Shown in pieces: positions 1-7,612 of a stretch of DNA of 11,251 bases. This DNA is from Pelagophyceae sp. CCMP2097 (Eukaryota; Sar; Pelagophyceae). The stretch is taken from assembly GCA_026770575.1 (NCBI GenBank), contig MU657457.1:51774-63024 (forward strand), written 5' to 3'. A program made the position numbers and the translations under genes. How positions within the stretch are numbered: the first letter of the stretch is position 1; each line of letters opens with the position of its first letter. The notes beneath the pieces were generated by a model. It worked only from the letters and a program-made list of their open reading frames with translations. It made no database searches and was not told where the DNA came from.

Positions 1-153
1 GTCACTGCAGGGGGCATCGAGTCGTCGAGCATTGTTAGCGTGACTTCAGGAGGGCTCGCTGTCACTGGAAATGGGATCATTTCGGTGGCGACCGGAGGTG
101 GCATCACGTCGGCGGGCACGGTGACCGTGACTGCAGGAGGGCTCGCCGTCACC
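1..153 (+). repeat. Coding repeats of the S74 protein stalk
   Basis: Near-identical segments beginning GTGACTKCAGGAGGGCTCGC lie at 40-66 and 127-153, 87 bp (29 codons) apart. A diverged partial copy starts at base 1. Between them are shorter VT.GG / VATGGG units. The spacing is always a multiple of three, so the repeats behave as protein repeats and probably continue upstream of the window. Confidence 0.6.
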
Positions 154-735
154 GCCGCGTTGACCCTAACGGGCTCGATGGTCGCTACGGGGACGGTGAG
201 CGCGCAGAGCTTTGTGACGACGTCGGACAAGCTGCTGAAGACGAATGTAACGTCGCTCGAGGAGCGGTCGCGGCGGCTTTTGGAGCTCCGGGGCGTATCG
301 TACCGGTGGAACCAAGAGGCCTTTCCGGAGCGCTGGTTCGACAACGCGACGCACTTTGGCTTCCTCGCGCAGGACGTCGAGGCCGTCTTCCCCGAGATTG
401 TGCGCGTCGACGACGCCGGCTGGCGGTCCATCCAGGTCGACTCTTTCGAGCCTTTAATCGTCGAGGTCCTCCGAGACATGCGGCGGGTGCTCGCGGACCT
501 CGCGGTGCAGAACGCGGCGTTTGTGCGGGAGAGCGCATTCCTGGCGCAGAAGATTTCGGCGCTCGAGCGGCAGGATGGCGTCCTGGCGCAAAAGCTCGAC
601 GACGTCCAACGAGAGGTCGATGAGTGCCGCGCGAGCGTCCCGCCGACCGGCCCTCTCGCAGAGGAGCTGCTCGACTACCTCCGACGAGCACCGGACCCGC
701 CAGCCTCTGGCACACCACAGGCGAGGCCTCGTTAA
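1..735 (+). CDS. Beta-repeat protein with C-terminal peptidase S74 / intramolecular chaperone domain (5' partial)
   Basis: The frame is open from base 1 to the TAA at 733-735, so only the last 244 codons are visible. Residues 1-65 are Gly/Thr/Val/Ser repeats of about 13-15 residues built on VT(A/S)GGLAVT, as expected for a beta-rich stalk. The S74 domain follows, with the motif SDKLLKTNV from residue 75. In this family (phage endosialidase chaperones, eukaryotic MYRF) a Ser and a Lys five residues later form the self-cleavage dyad; here these are Ser75 and Lys80, so cleavage just before Ser75 is expected. GVSYRWN, GFLAQDVE and the VDSFEPLIVEVLRDM segment are also typical. The last ~75 residues are heptad-like (LAQKISALERQ), fitting a trimerising coiled coil. 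A Pro-rich tail ends the protein. The family call is firm. The role (self-processed extracellular or structural trimer) is inferred. No intron is seen in this part. Confidence 0.85.
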   Translation, partial: VTAGGIESSSIVSVTSGGLAVTGNGIISVATGGGITSAGTVTVTAGGLAVTAALTLTGSMVATGTVSAQSFVTTSDKLLKTNVTSLEERSRRLLELRGVSYRWNQEAFPERWFDNATHFGFLAQDVEAVFPEIVRVDDAGWRSIQVDSFEPLIVEVLRDMRRVLADLAVQNAAFVRESAFLAQKISALERQDGVLAQKLDDVQREVDECRASVPPTGPLAEELLDYLRRAPDPPASGTPQARPR

Positions 736-1023
736 TCCTAGTTTTCCCTTTTCCAAAAAGGGCCCCCGGGCCGAGTCCTGGCCGGGCCTCTCGCGCCTTG
801 CAAGCTCGTACGAATCAATCGTCGTCAGGATGCGCATCCGAGAGTGCGGAGGACGTGATACTTTAGAGGTCGGGAAGATAGTCGGATCTCGCGTGCCCGG
901 CGCATCGCGCGTAGGCTCGTCGCGATCATTATAGAGCCCAGTCGTAGGTACTTTAGATATCGACGCGGAAGGCGAGGCGCTCCCGAGGGATGCTCTTAGG
1001 GCCAGTGAAGGGGGCGCGAGGCC
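736..1023. other. Intergenic gap between convergent genes
   Basis: This 288-bp gap separates the S74 stop codon from the ankyrin gene stop codon on the other strand. It must hold both 3' UTRs. A short hairpin, CCCTTTT / AAAAGGG with a 3-base loop, sits at 746-762 just after the S74 stop and is followed by the self-complementary run GGGCCCCCGGGCC. No reading frame here looks coding, and no clear polyadenylation signal was identified. Confidence 0.5.
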
Positions 1024-3119
1024 TCATCCTTCCGTCGATGGTGCAGCAGCAGTGAGTGGTGCGGCCTCGGTCGCGGCGGCCTTGGTCCCAGAGTCGGCCG
1101 AAATGGCCGTCGGTCCTGGGGTCGGCGCTGCGGCGGCGGTCAGCGGTGAATCTTCGTCGTCTTCGTCCATCGCCGCGGCATCGGCCGGGCCCTCTGGCGC
1201 GCCGTCGTCGTCCGACGTGCCGGCCGGCGCTGATGCGTCGGCGGTGGCGGCACTCGGTGGCGGTCTTGGGTCGTCGTCGTCCATCGCGGACGTGCCGTCG
1301 CCGGCGCCCTCGTCCATCGCGGACGTGCCGTCGCCGGCTTCCTTGTCGGCGGCCGCGGCGGGCGCGTCGGTGCCGTGGGGCCCGCGCGAGTCGGCCGACG
1401 GGGCCAGAGGCGCGTCGGACCACGCCGCCGGTTCCGCAAAGCCTTCGACGTGGACGCTCCTCAGCGCGGGCTCCGAGGCGCGCGGCGCCGCCGCGGGCCG
1501 CGCGGCGGGCCGCGCGGCGGCGGCGGGCGGCGCGCGCGCCGCCGCGGCTGGCGGCGACGGCGCGCGCGGCGCGGCGGCGGGCCCGGGGCGGCCGTCGGCG
1601 AGGCGCTGCGCGTTGCTGGCGCCGGCCTCGTCCGGGCTGGACTCCTCATCCGGGCTGCACTCGAGCTCGGAGACGTCGTCGGTGTAGAGCACGCCCTCGT
1701 CGACGGCTGCGGCGGCCAGGGCGGCCAGGTCGTCGTCCTCGGCGCGATGCCGGCTCGAGAGCAGGTGGCGCGGGTGCGACTCGTCGCCCTTGCGCCGCGG
1801 CCGAATTGGCGACTGCGGCGACTCGGCACCGCCCGCGGGCGGCGGCGGCGCGCCGGCGTCGTACGACGGCGACGCGGGCGCTGACCGCGGCGGCGCGGTG
1901 CCGCCCGGCGCCGGCGCGCCGGCGTCGAGGAGCGCCGCGACGGCGGCGAAGGCGCGCGCGCGCGCGAGGTGCGCCGCCGTGTTGCCGTGGCGGTCCGTCG
2001 CCGCGGCGTCCGCACCGAGCGCCAGCAGCGCGCGGCAGAGCGCCTCCTTGCCGTGGAAGGCCGCCGCCATGAGCGCCGTCTCGCCGCCGCCGGCGTTGCG
2101 CACGTACGCCGGCGCCGCGCCGTGGGCCAGCAGAGACTCGATGGGCGCAAAGTCGCCGTTCTTGAACGCGTCCCAAATCGCGCGGTCCTACGCGGCGCGC
2201 GTCCGGCTCCTCGCCGCGGCTCCTCGACCCGGGCGCACGCACCATGCGCCGCGCCAGGACGAGCCGCTGCGTGCCCAAAACGGCGTCCGTCTGGCGGGCC
2301 ACGTCCAGGGCGATCCGGGCCGCCTCGGGCGCCTAGGGTGCGCGGCGTGAGCGGCCGCCCCAAAATCCGCCCCCGCGCCGGGAGAAAGCGGACGCAGAAG
2401 CGCGACGTCGCAGAAGCGCACGCGCCGCGGCGCCGCCGCGGGAGCGCCTGCGGCGCGGAAAATGGACACTCCAAAGCGCCGCGCGCGAGCCACGCGGCCC
2501 TAGTGCGAGCATCCGACGGCATGCCCACCGGCGCCCCGGCGCCCAGCCGAGTATAGACCGAGGCAACGTCGGGTGGCGCACCGTCTCGGCAGCGTCTTCG
2601 TCGTCGTCAAACGTCGCCAGCCGGCGGTGCGCGTCGGCGCTCGCCGCATCGAACTTCGGCGGCGGCGACGCCGTCAGGTCCACGACGTCGGGCGCCGGCC
2701 CTTTGACGCCTGTCGCCGAGGCGTCGGGGCCCGTTGCGGCGAAGAGCGGCCCCGCCGTCGCACGACCGCGGCTCGGGGTCCCGACGCACCCTCGGTGACG
2801 ACGACGTCGTCGTCTTCGACGTCCATGCGCGTCGGCGTGACACCGGCGCCTTCGACCTTTGGGATCTTGGCGCTGCGGCCCGGGTCCTCGTCGGCGTCCT
2901 ACGGACCGTCGCTGCCCTAAAATCGTCGGCGCGCGGCGGCATCCGCGGAGTGGCGCGCGGCGACGCACCCGCTGTCGCTTGCCGTCGTCGTCGCCCGGAA
3001 TGTATTCGACGCCCGTTGATAGCGCCTCGGCGCGGTGCCGCTCCTACGTCCGCCAGCCTCAAAAGCTCGATTCGCGAGCCGCGAAACGCAAGACGCCGCG
3101 GGCGCACGATGTTGTCCAT
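1024..3119 (-). CDS. Ankyrin-repeat protein with SUMO-interaction-like motifs (7 exons)
   Basis: Proposed exons: 3119-3108, 3043-2969, 2898-2790, 2709-2582, 2499-2422, 2332-2243, 2187-1024. All junctions keep frame and give 551 aa. Introns are 55-89 nt, all start GTGCG and end TAG or CAG. Residues 56-65 are acidic and end in VVVTE. Residues 73-78 read DVVDLT, the classic shape of a SUMO-interaction motif. Residues ~165-255 hold two to three ankyrin repeats, the clearest containing GGETALMAAAFHGKEAL and the next HGNTAAHLA. The remainder is Ala/Pro/Ser/Asp-rich, low in complexity and probably disordered. The ATG at 3119 is chosen for its context (A at -3, G at +4). The same frame runs back to 3146 behind a possible CAG acceptor, so an upstream exon is possible. 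Exons 5 and 6 are the least certain. The function is presumably protein binding, perhaps nuclear; no enzyme domain is seen. Confidence 0.72.
1278..1343 (-). repeat. 33-bp tandem repeat, two copies
   Basis: Two adjacent 33-bp units (1278-1310 and 1311-1343) differ at only a few positions. On the minus strand they encode two copies of an 11-residue Asp/Gly/Ser/Met unit (AGDGTSAMDEG) in the disordered C-terminal part of the ankyrin protein. The period is a multiple of three, consistent with coding sequence. Confidence 0.7.
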
Positions 3120-3293
3120 CGTCACGAGCCACTCCGCGAGGCGTCCCTGCGTGGCGACACGGTCTGTCGCGCGTCATATGCGAGAGTCTCGAATCATAAT
3201 CGCGTTCGTATACGACAGACGGGTCTCAATCGAGCCTCGAGGGATCCGGCTCTAGAGTCCCCGCGGTGTTTGGCCAGCCAGTCCGTCGGTCAG

Positions 3294-4151
3294 TCAGCCG
3301 GACGGCGCCGTCTTTCGGCGATAAAACGATGCCCCGGCTGACTGTGACTGCGGGGTCGTGCGTGGCTCCGTCGGTAGTGGTGGCCCGCATAAGAGAGCGC
3401 GTTCGTCTCTATTCAGCTTGTGCCATCTCGCTGCCCGCTGCTTCGGGCAGCTGGCAGGCCCACTTGCTCCTTCGACAGCAGAGGCGCTTCGACAGACGTG
3501 CGGGCGAGCGACGCCGTGCGCCTTTTGCCCACGCGGATGCACGGATGAGTCTGTTGGACATATACCCGCGACCCGGCGGCCTCGATTCACCCTTTTTGCG
3601 CGCCTTTGGCGGTCCCTCGTGTACGTCGCTACGCCAACGCCGCCCCGCGACGAGATATCGTCACGGAAACGGGCGCGGCGTCTGTACAGGGAAAACGCAG
3701 CGCGAAGATGTTGATGACGGTAGAGACGAGCACGGTCATGTCGATGATCGTGCACTGCAGCAGAACAGGGCGCCGGGAAGCGCCGAAGGTGTGCTTTCGC
3801 CCCCCGATCCCCCCCCCCCCCCTCAAGAGGGGAGGAGGAGGAAGGGGGAGGCTCCACTGAGGATGAGGATGCGGCGCGGCACCGGGGCTCGTCGCGTAGA
3901 CTGACGACGGACCACGACCCCGCGTCGCAGTGCGCGTCGCAGTGCCCGAGGCACGCGGCGTGGAACTCGCAAGGCACATCCACGAGGCCCGTCGACGAGC
4001 CGACGGCCCGTTGGCCGGCCCGCGCCGGAACGACAAAGCCGTCATCGAGACTTTTCAAAGGCGAGGCGGCTGCGCGTGCATGCGAAATCTTCAAAGCGCT
4101 CGTCATCATCCGCGTCGTCCGTCCGAGAGCAGTCGCCAGTCCCTCGGCCAT
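3294..4151 (-). CDS. Possible Cys-rich hypothetical protein (doubtful)
   Basis: A minus-strand frame opens with an ATG at 4151 (an in-frame ATG also lies at 4232) and stays open to 3294. The first ~95 codons look most like protein: residues ~40-85 have mainly G/C third bases and contain a Cys/His cluster (CEFHAACLGHCDAHCDAG). After a Ser/Pro stretch the frame runs through the C14/G14 tract and becomes Arg-rich, unlike a real protein. If this is a gene, the true product should end or splice near 3860-3900, but no GTGCG donor was found there. In GC-rich DNA long chance frames are common, so this may not be expressed. No family was recognised. Confidence 0.22.
   Translation of the reverse strand: MAEGLATALGRTTRMMTSALKISHARAAASPLKSLDDGFVVPARAGQRAVGSSTGLVDVPCEFHAACLGHCDAHCDAGSWSVVSLRDEPRCRAASSSSVEPPPSSSSPLEGGGGDRGAKAHLRRFPAPCSAAVHDHRHDRARLYRHQHLRAAFSLYRRRARFRDDISSRGGVGVATYTRDRQRRAKRVNRGRRVAGICPTDSSVHPRGQKAHGVARPHVCRSASAVEGASGPASCPKQRAARWHKLNRDERALLCGPPLPTEPRTTPQSQSAGASFYRRKTAPSG
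3800..3852. repeat. C14 homopolymer followed by G-rich block
   Basis: Six C residues at 3800-3805 are followed by GAT and then fourteen C at 3809-3822. A G-rich block (GGGG, GG, GG, GGGGG) follows. The two halves can pair as a hairpin. The minus strand carries a G14 run with clear G-quadruplex potential. It lies in the region without a resolved gene. Confidence 0.75.
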
Positions 4152-4244
4152 ACGCGGAGCGCCCAGCCATAAAGTCCGTACGTGAGCGAGTGGCAGTCGG
4201 CCGGGCACCCTTTCGCAAGGGCCAAACACCATTGGGGGGCTCTC

Positions 4245-6090
4245 TCAAAGGACGCGCGTGGTTCGAGGCTCGGCTCGCGCCCATGTATCGGGGAAACACG
4301 GACGCCGTCTGCGCGCGCGCTGGCGGGGCGTGATGGCCTGAAGTTGGAGCGCGGCGACGATGAGGCGGCGGAGCTTGTCGAGCGTCGGGGCGCGCTCGTG
4401 GGCCTCGAGCTTGCGCGACGTGACGTTGCCGCGGTCCTCGCGCGCGATGGACTCTGGGTTGCAGACTTGCATCGTGTTGAACAACGTCGTCGCAACCTTG
4501 GCCCCGGCGTAGGCAAACACGGCCGGCGCCTCGAGGGCCGAGGCGACGCGATTCGCATCCGAGAGGCGGTCGTAGAGCAGGTCCACCGCCTTGACCGTGT
4601 CCTCTCGCATCACCTTTGCAATCGTCCGAAGAGACTCCTCCTCGGCGTGCTGCACCGCGTCGCGCGCGCGGTCCGCGTCGGCCAGCGCCGCGCGCCAAGC
4701 CTCGGTCCGCTGCAGCGCGTGCGCCTACGATGCGCACAGTGTCGAGCGTCGACGACCTTCGGTCCGAGCTTTTTCGCGCGTCCGCCGCGGGGCGCGCACC
4801 ACTTCGTTGACGGCAGCGTCGCGGCACGTCTCAAAGTCGAGAAGCGTGCCGAGCGAAACGCGGAGCGCCTTGAGCAGCCGGCGGTCGACGAGGACGAACG
4901 TCTCGGAAGCGGTGCGCTTGCCCGCGGGCCCGGCGTTGCGGTACCACGGCTCGCACGCGCCAAGCACCGCCAGCAGGCCACCGCCTTGGCGGACGCGGTC
5001 GCGGCCGGCCTTTGAGAGGCGCTCGAGCGCGCGCCGCGCGCAGACGGCGGCGTGCGTCGCCGTGCCCTGTTGCCGCTCGTGCAGCTCCTCGTCGCTCGTG
5101 AACGCGCCCGGCAGCGCCAGCGTCGCAGAAATCTCCGCCAGCACATCGGCGTTGAGCGAGACGGGGTCGTTGCCCGCTGGCGCGGCGGCGGCGCCCGGCG
5201 GCATGGACAGCGGCAGCGGCTGCGGCGAAACGTGCTGCGGCGGCTGGGCGGGCGGCTGCTGCGCCGGCGGCTTCTTCGGCTGCTTCGCCGGCTTGGCCGG
5301 TTTCGCTGGCTTGGCCGATTTCAAATCGAAGCCGCCGGTGCGCGGCGCGGCGTCAAAGGCCGGCGGGATTGGCCGCTGGACTCGCGGCTGAAACGGCCGA
5401 GCCTCGTCCTTGGACCGCGGCGGCGGCGACAACACCCGCGCCGCGCCGCCGCCAAACCTCTGCTGCGGCGGCTGCTGCTGTTTTGGCGCGTACCGGCTGG
5501 CGTACGCCGCGGGCGGCTCGTGCTGCTGCGGCGGCGCCGTATTCGAGAAGCCGCCCATCATCGGGGCCATCCTCTGCTGCGGCGGGCGCTGCGGCGGGCC
5601 GCGGTCGTCGTACCGCGGCGGCGGCATGCGGTCGTCGTACCGCGGCGGCACGACTCGGTATTGCGGCTGCTGCGGCGGCGGATCGTACCGCGGCGCGCGC
5701 GGCTGCGGCTGCGGCGCGTAGCGCGCGTTCCGGCGCCGCTGGTGCTCGGCCTACGGACGCCATGACGCGGCTCCCGGCGTCGCGTCAAATTTTCTCCCCG
5801 CAGAAAGTCAAAGGACGCCGCCTTTTTGTCACCGCGGCGAGTTCGACGGCTTCAGGCCCATACTTGCGCGAGAGCTCGGTCCAGAGCTCGACCTGTTTCC
5901 CGCGGCGTTTCGGCGCGCCCGCCAAGGCAGCGGCGGCCGCACCTCTCGGCCGGCGTACGTCCTCGCAATCTCATCGACGCGCACGGCGTTCTCGGGGTTG
6001 AAGCGCTCGTAAAACACGTACCTACGCCCGCGTTCGACGGCGCCGCGCCGGCGATGCCACGCACAGGCGTTCCCGCAGCTCGGCGCTCAT
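4245..6090 (-). CDS. Pro/Gln-rich protein with N-terminal FY..KYG mini-domain (5 exons)
   Basis: Exons: 6090-6065, 6021-5943, 5892-5833, 5750-4800, 4724-4245. Every junction keeps frame; introns are 43, 50, 82 and 75 nt, with GTGCG or GTGAC donors and TAG/CAG acceptors. The product is 531 aa, from an ATG with A at -3. Residues 6-50 form a compact helical module (RERLYVFYERFNPEN ... TELSRKYGPEA) that aligns without gaps to the start of the DENR-like protein in this window. Residues ~64-250 are low in complexity: PPRYDDR repeats, poly-Gln/Pro and a KPAKPAKPAK stretch. Residues ~253-510 are predicted mostly helical, with LACEPWY-like and charged segments (GACEPWYRN; TEAWRAALADADRARDAV). No known catalytic family was recognised. 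The layout suggests a scaffold or adaptor, which is inference. It starts divergently from the + strand gene at 6204. Confidence 0.75.
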
Positions 6091-6203
6091 CCTCGCGCTC
6101 AGCAAAGCTGCGAATTAGCTGCGACAGATAGCTGCGACGCAAATTCCGAGGGTCGTTCTGAGCGGTCCGTTTTAGGCGACGAGAAACGCGTTTGTGGAAC
6201 ACG
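6091..6203. promoter_or_regulatory. Shared divergent promoter with three AGCTGCGA motifs
   Basis: Only 113 bp separate the two divergent start codons (ATG at 6090 on minus, ATG at 6204 on plus), so both genes are likely served by one bidirectional promoter. The octamer AGCTGCGA occurs three times in the same orientation, at 6106-6113, 6117-6124 and 6130-6137. The last two are part of a longer TAGCTGCGAC direct repeat with a 13-bp period. Such clustering suggests binding sites, but no known factor was matched and no TATA box is evident. Confidence 0.4.
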
Positions 6204-7276
6204 ATGCCGACGCGTGAGTCCCTAGTTCGGTTCCGTCGGGAGGACCCTCCCTCGAGCGGGCCCGTATATCCCCGGCTCGGGCGAGAGGCTCGGGAGGCTC
6301 TGCGCGGCGCTTTTTTTGGGGGGAGCCTCGTCGAGCCTCCTCGAGAGCTTTGCGGCTGTTGCCCGTTGCCCTTGCTGCGTCCGCCGCCGTCGACGCCCTC
6401 TCGCGCGCAGAGGCGCAGCTCTACGTCGAGGAGCACGGGACGCCGGACGACGACGCGATCTACGTCGATGCGCACCTCGAAGCAGTGCTCCAAGGGTGCG
6501 TCGCCGCAAAGGCAAAAGGGCGCGGTCCGCGCGGCGTCGACGGGCGCGAGGGGGCTTTGGGGTCCGCACCGCCTCGCACTCGAGGCCCCAAAGACGCGCG
6601 CGCGGGCCCGCGGGACGCGCCGCCGGGCCGCCGGCGCCCGCCGCGAAAACGGACGAGGACGCTAGTCCGTCGAGGCTGGATTCGGCTCGGCCCCGGGGTG
6701 GCCTTATCGGGTCGATTCGGGTCTGCGTTTGCCCGGGCGCTTTTCCGTCGGCACTTCGCGGAGGCCCAAGACCTCTAGGCCGCCCGTGTCGCTGCTGACG
6801 AAGTGGGACGGCCGTGGCGCCCTCGCGCCGTACGCCGTCCTCGAGCCCAACCTGACGCAAGTCTTCCGCCTCCTCGGCGAGGAGTGCACCGTCGTCGGGT
6901 GCGTCGACCGAGCGGGCGGCGGCGCTACCGGGGGGGCCCGGGCGCGGGACGGCCGGCGCAAACGCCGCCTCCGCAGCTGCTCAAACGTCATCAACGCCCC
7001 GACGTACATGATGGAGCTCGTCGGGGCCCCGACGTGCATGGCCTGCGCGCAGAAGATCTGCCTCCAGCAGTTCAAGGGTGCGGCCGCGCGCCCGGGGGAA
7101 AAGCGCGGGGGCCCGCCGGCCGCAAATACGCGTTTGCGCCGCACGCCGCCTCTCTAGGCGCTGGCCCGGCGGTGTACGACCCGGAGCTCGAGGAGGCCGG
7201 CGAGGAGGACCTGGCGAAGCTGCGCACCGCGGGCGTCAAGTTTCCAGGTGACGCACCCGCCTCTTTAAAGGCGTAG
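6204..7276 (+). CDS. Small secreted-type Cys-containing protein (5 exons, family unknown)
   Basis: Proposed exons: 6204-6213, 6348-6495, 6779-6898, 6977-7077, 7158-7276, giving 165 aa. The last four are well supported: donors GTGCG, acceptors CTCTAG, CCGCAG and CTCTAG, with all phases matching (2, 2, 1). Exon 1 is tentative: joining the ATG at 6204 (A at -3) through a GTGAGT donor to a GAG acceptor gives MPTPLRLLPVALAASAAVDA, a plausible secretory signal peptide. An alternative acceptor at 6410 would remove it. The mature part holds LLTKWDGRGALAPYAVLEPN and a cysteine pattern C-x4-C ... C-x2-C-x4-C, then an acidic helix. No family was recognised. Reading straight through exon 5 gives the TAG at 7274, but a GTGACG donor at 7248 and a CCCCCCAG acceptor at 7323 leave open that the gene continues to 7612. 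The third intron-sized gap (6496-6778, 283 nt) is unusually long for this window. Confidence 0.6.
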
Positions 7277-7305
7277 ATCGACACCCGCCCGGCTCTTTAA
7301 AGGCG
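7261..7305. repeat. Direct repeat CTCTTTAAAGGCG, two copies
   Basis: The 13-mer CTCTTTAAAGGCG occurs at 7261-7273 and 7293-7305, 32 bp apart. Each copy is preceded by CACCCGC, so the duplicated unit is nearer 20-25 bp with small changes. It lies at the end of the secreted-type gene, either in its last exon and 3' UTR or inside a last intron. The core CTTTAAAG is palindromic. Confidence 0.7.
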
Positions 7306-7612
7306 CCCACGTGCGCCCCCCAGCCCATCCCCATCGCCGTCTTCGACACCGGGGTGCACCACCGACGTCGACGTCCCGGAGGCGGCAAAGACGTCCCGAA
7401 AGTTACTTAATCCACGAGTATCCACTCGAAAGGCTTCCCGTCCGGATGGGCTCTCGTCTCCAAGCGCCTCGCGCGCGTCGGCGCCGGCGGGCAGCGTGGA
7501 CGTCGGTCTCGGCGTCGTCAACCCGCGTCGATCCACGCCGCCAAAGGGCGCGCCGCCGGTGGACTCGTCGGTGCGGGCTGCCGCCGCGGCCGAGGCCGGC
7601 GTCGCAAACTAG
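7277..7612 (+). other. Coding-like segment, possible 3' exon(s) ending at TAG 7610-7612
   Basis: One plus-strand frame (codons in phase with 7325) is open from 7301 to a TAG at 7610-7612 and reads like protein near its end (SVDVGLGVVNPRRSTPP ... AAAAEAGVAN). Another frame is protein-like at 7324-7345 (PIPIAVFDTGV) and 7426-7480 (KGFPSGWALVSKRL). A good acceptor, CCCCCCAG, ends at 7323. I could not find a set of introns that joins these pieces to the upstream gene in frame: the obvious 7248-7323 intron lands in a third, Arg-rich frame. It may be the end of the gene at 6204, a separate broken gene, or chance. Confidence 0.25.

Larger units (their letters stand above)
3147..4244. other. ~1.1-kb region without a resolved gene
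   Basis: This stretch lies between the 5' end of the ankyrin gene and the 3' end of the 531-aa protein gene, both on the minus strand. It should contain the ankyrin promoter. The GTGCG-type donors that mark every neighbouring gene are nearly absent on the minus strand here, and base composition is less GC-rich around 3170-3230. It contains a C14 run, a possible Cys-rich reading frame and a hydrophobic reading-frame segment, each listed separately. A 54-codon minus-strand frame at 3226-3390 has an ATG but no recognisable motif. Confidence 0.5.

Noticed and set aside
746..762. Rho-independent terminator after the S74 gene
   Set aside because: The hairpin has no following T run and the locus is eukaryotic. 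It is kept only as a 3' UTR hairpin.
1052..2072. Long plus-strand frames opposite the ankyrin gene
   Set aside because: They are Ala/Ser- or Arg-rich mirror frames of a GC-rich exon. The minus strand gives ankyrin repeats and consistent splice sites.
3684..4151. Joining the Cys-rich frame to the hydrophobic segment as one membrane protein
   Set aside because: The candidate GTGCCG donor and TGCTGCAG acceptor give the wrong phase, and no other pair was found.
6496..6778. Extra exon inside the 283-nt intron
   Set aside because: All frames are Arg/Pro-rich and no pair of GTGCG/(T/C)AG sites bounds a protein-like piece.
7324..7345. IAVFDTGV, resembling the catalytic Asp motif of subtilases
   Set aside because: No His or Ser subtilase motifs follow in the window, and the piece does not join to the upstream gene in frame. 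Eight residues are too little.
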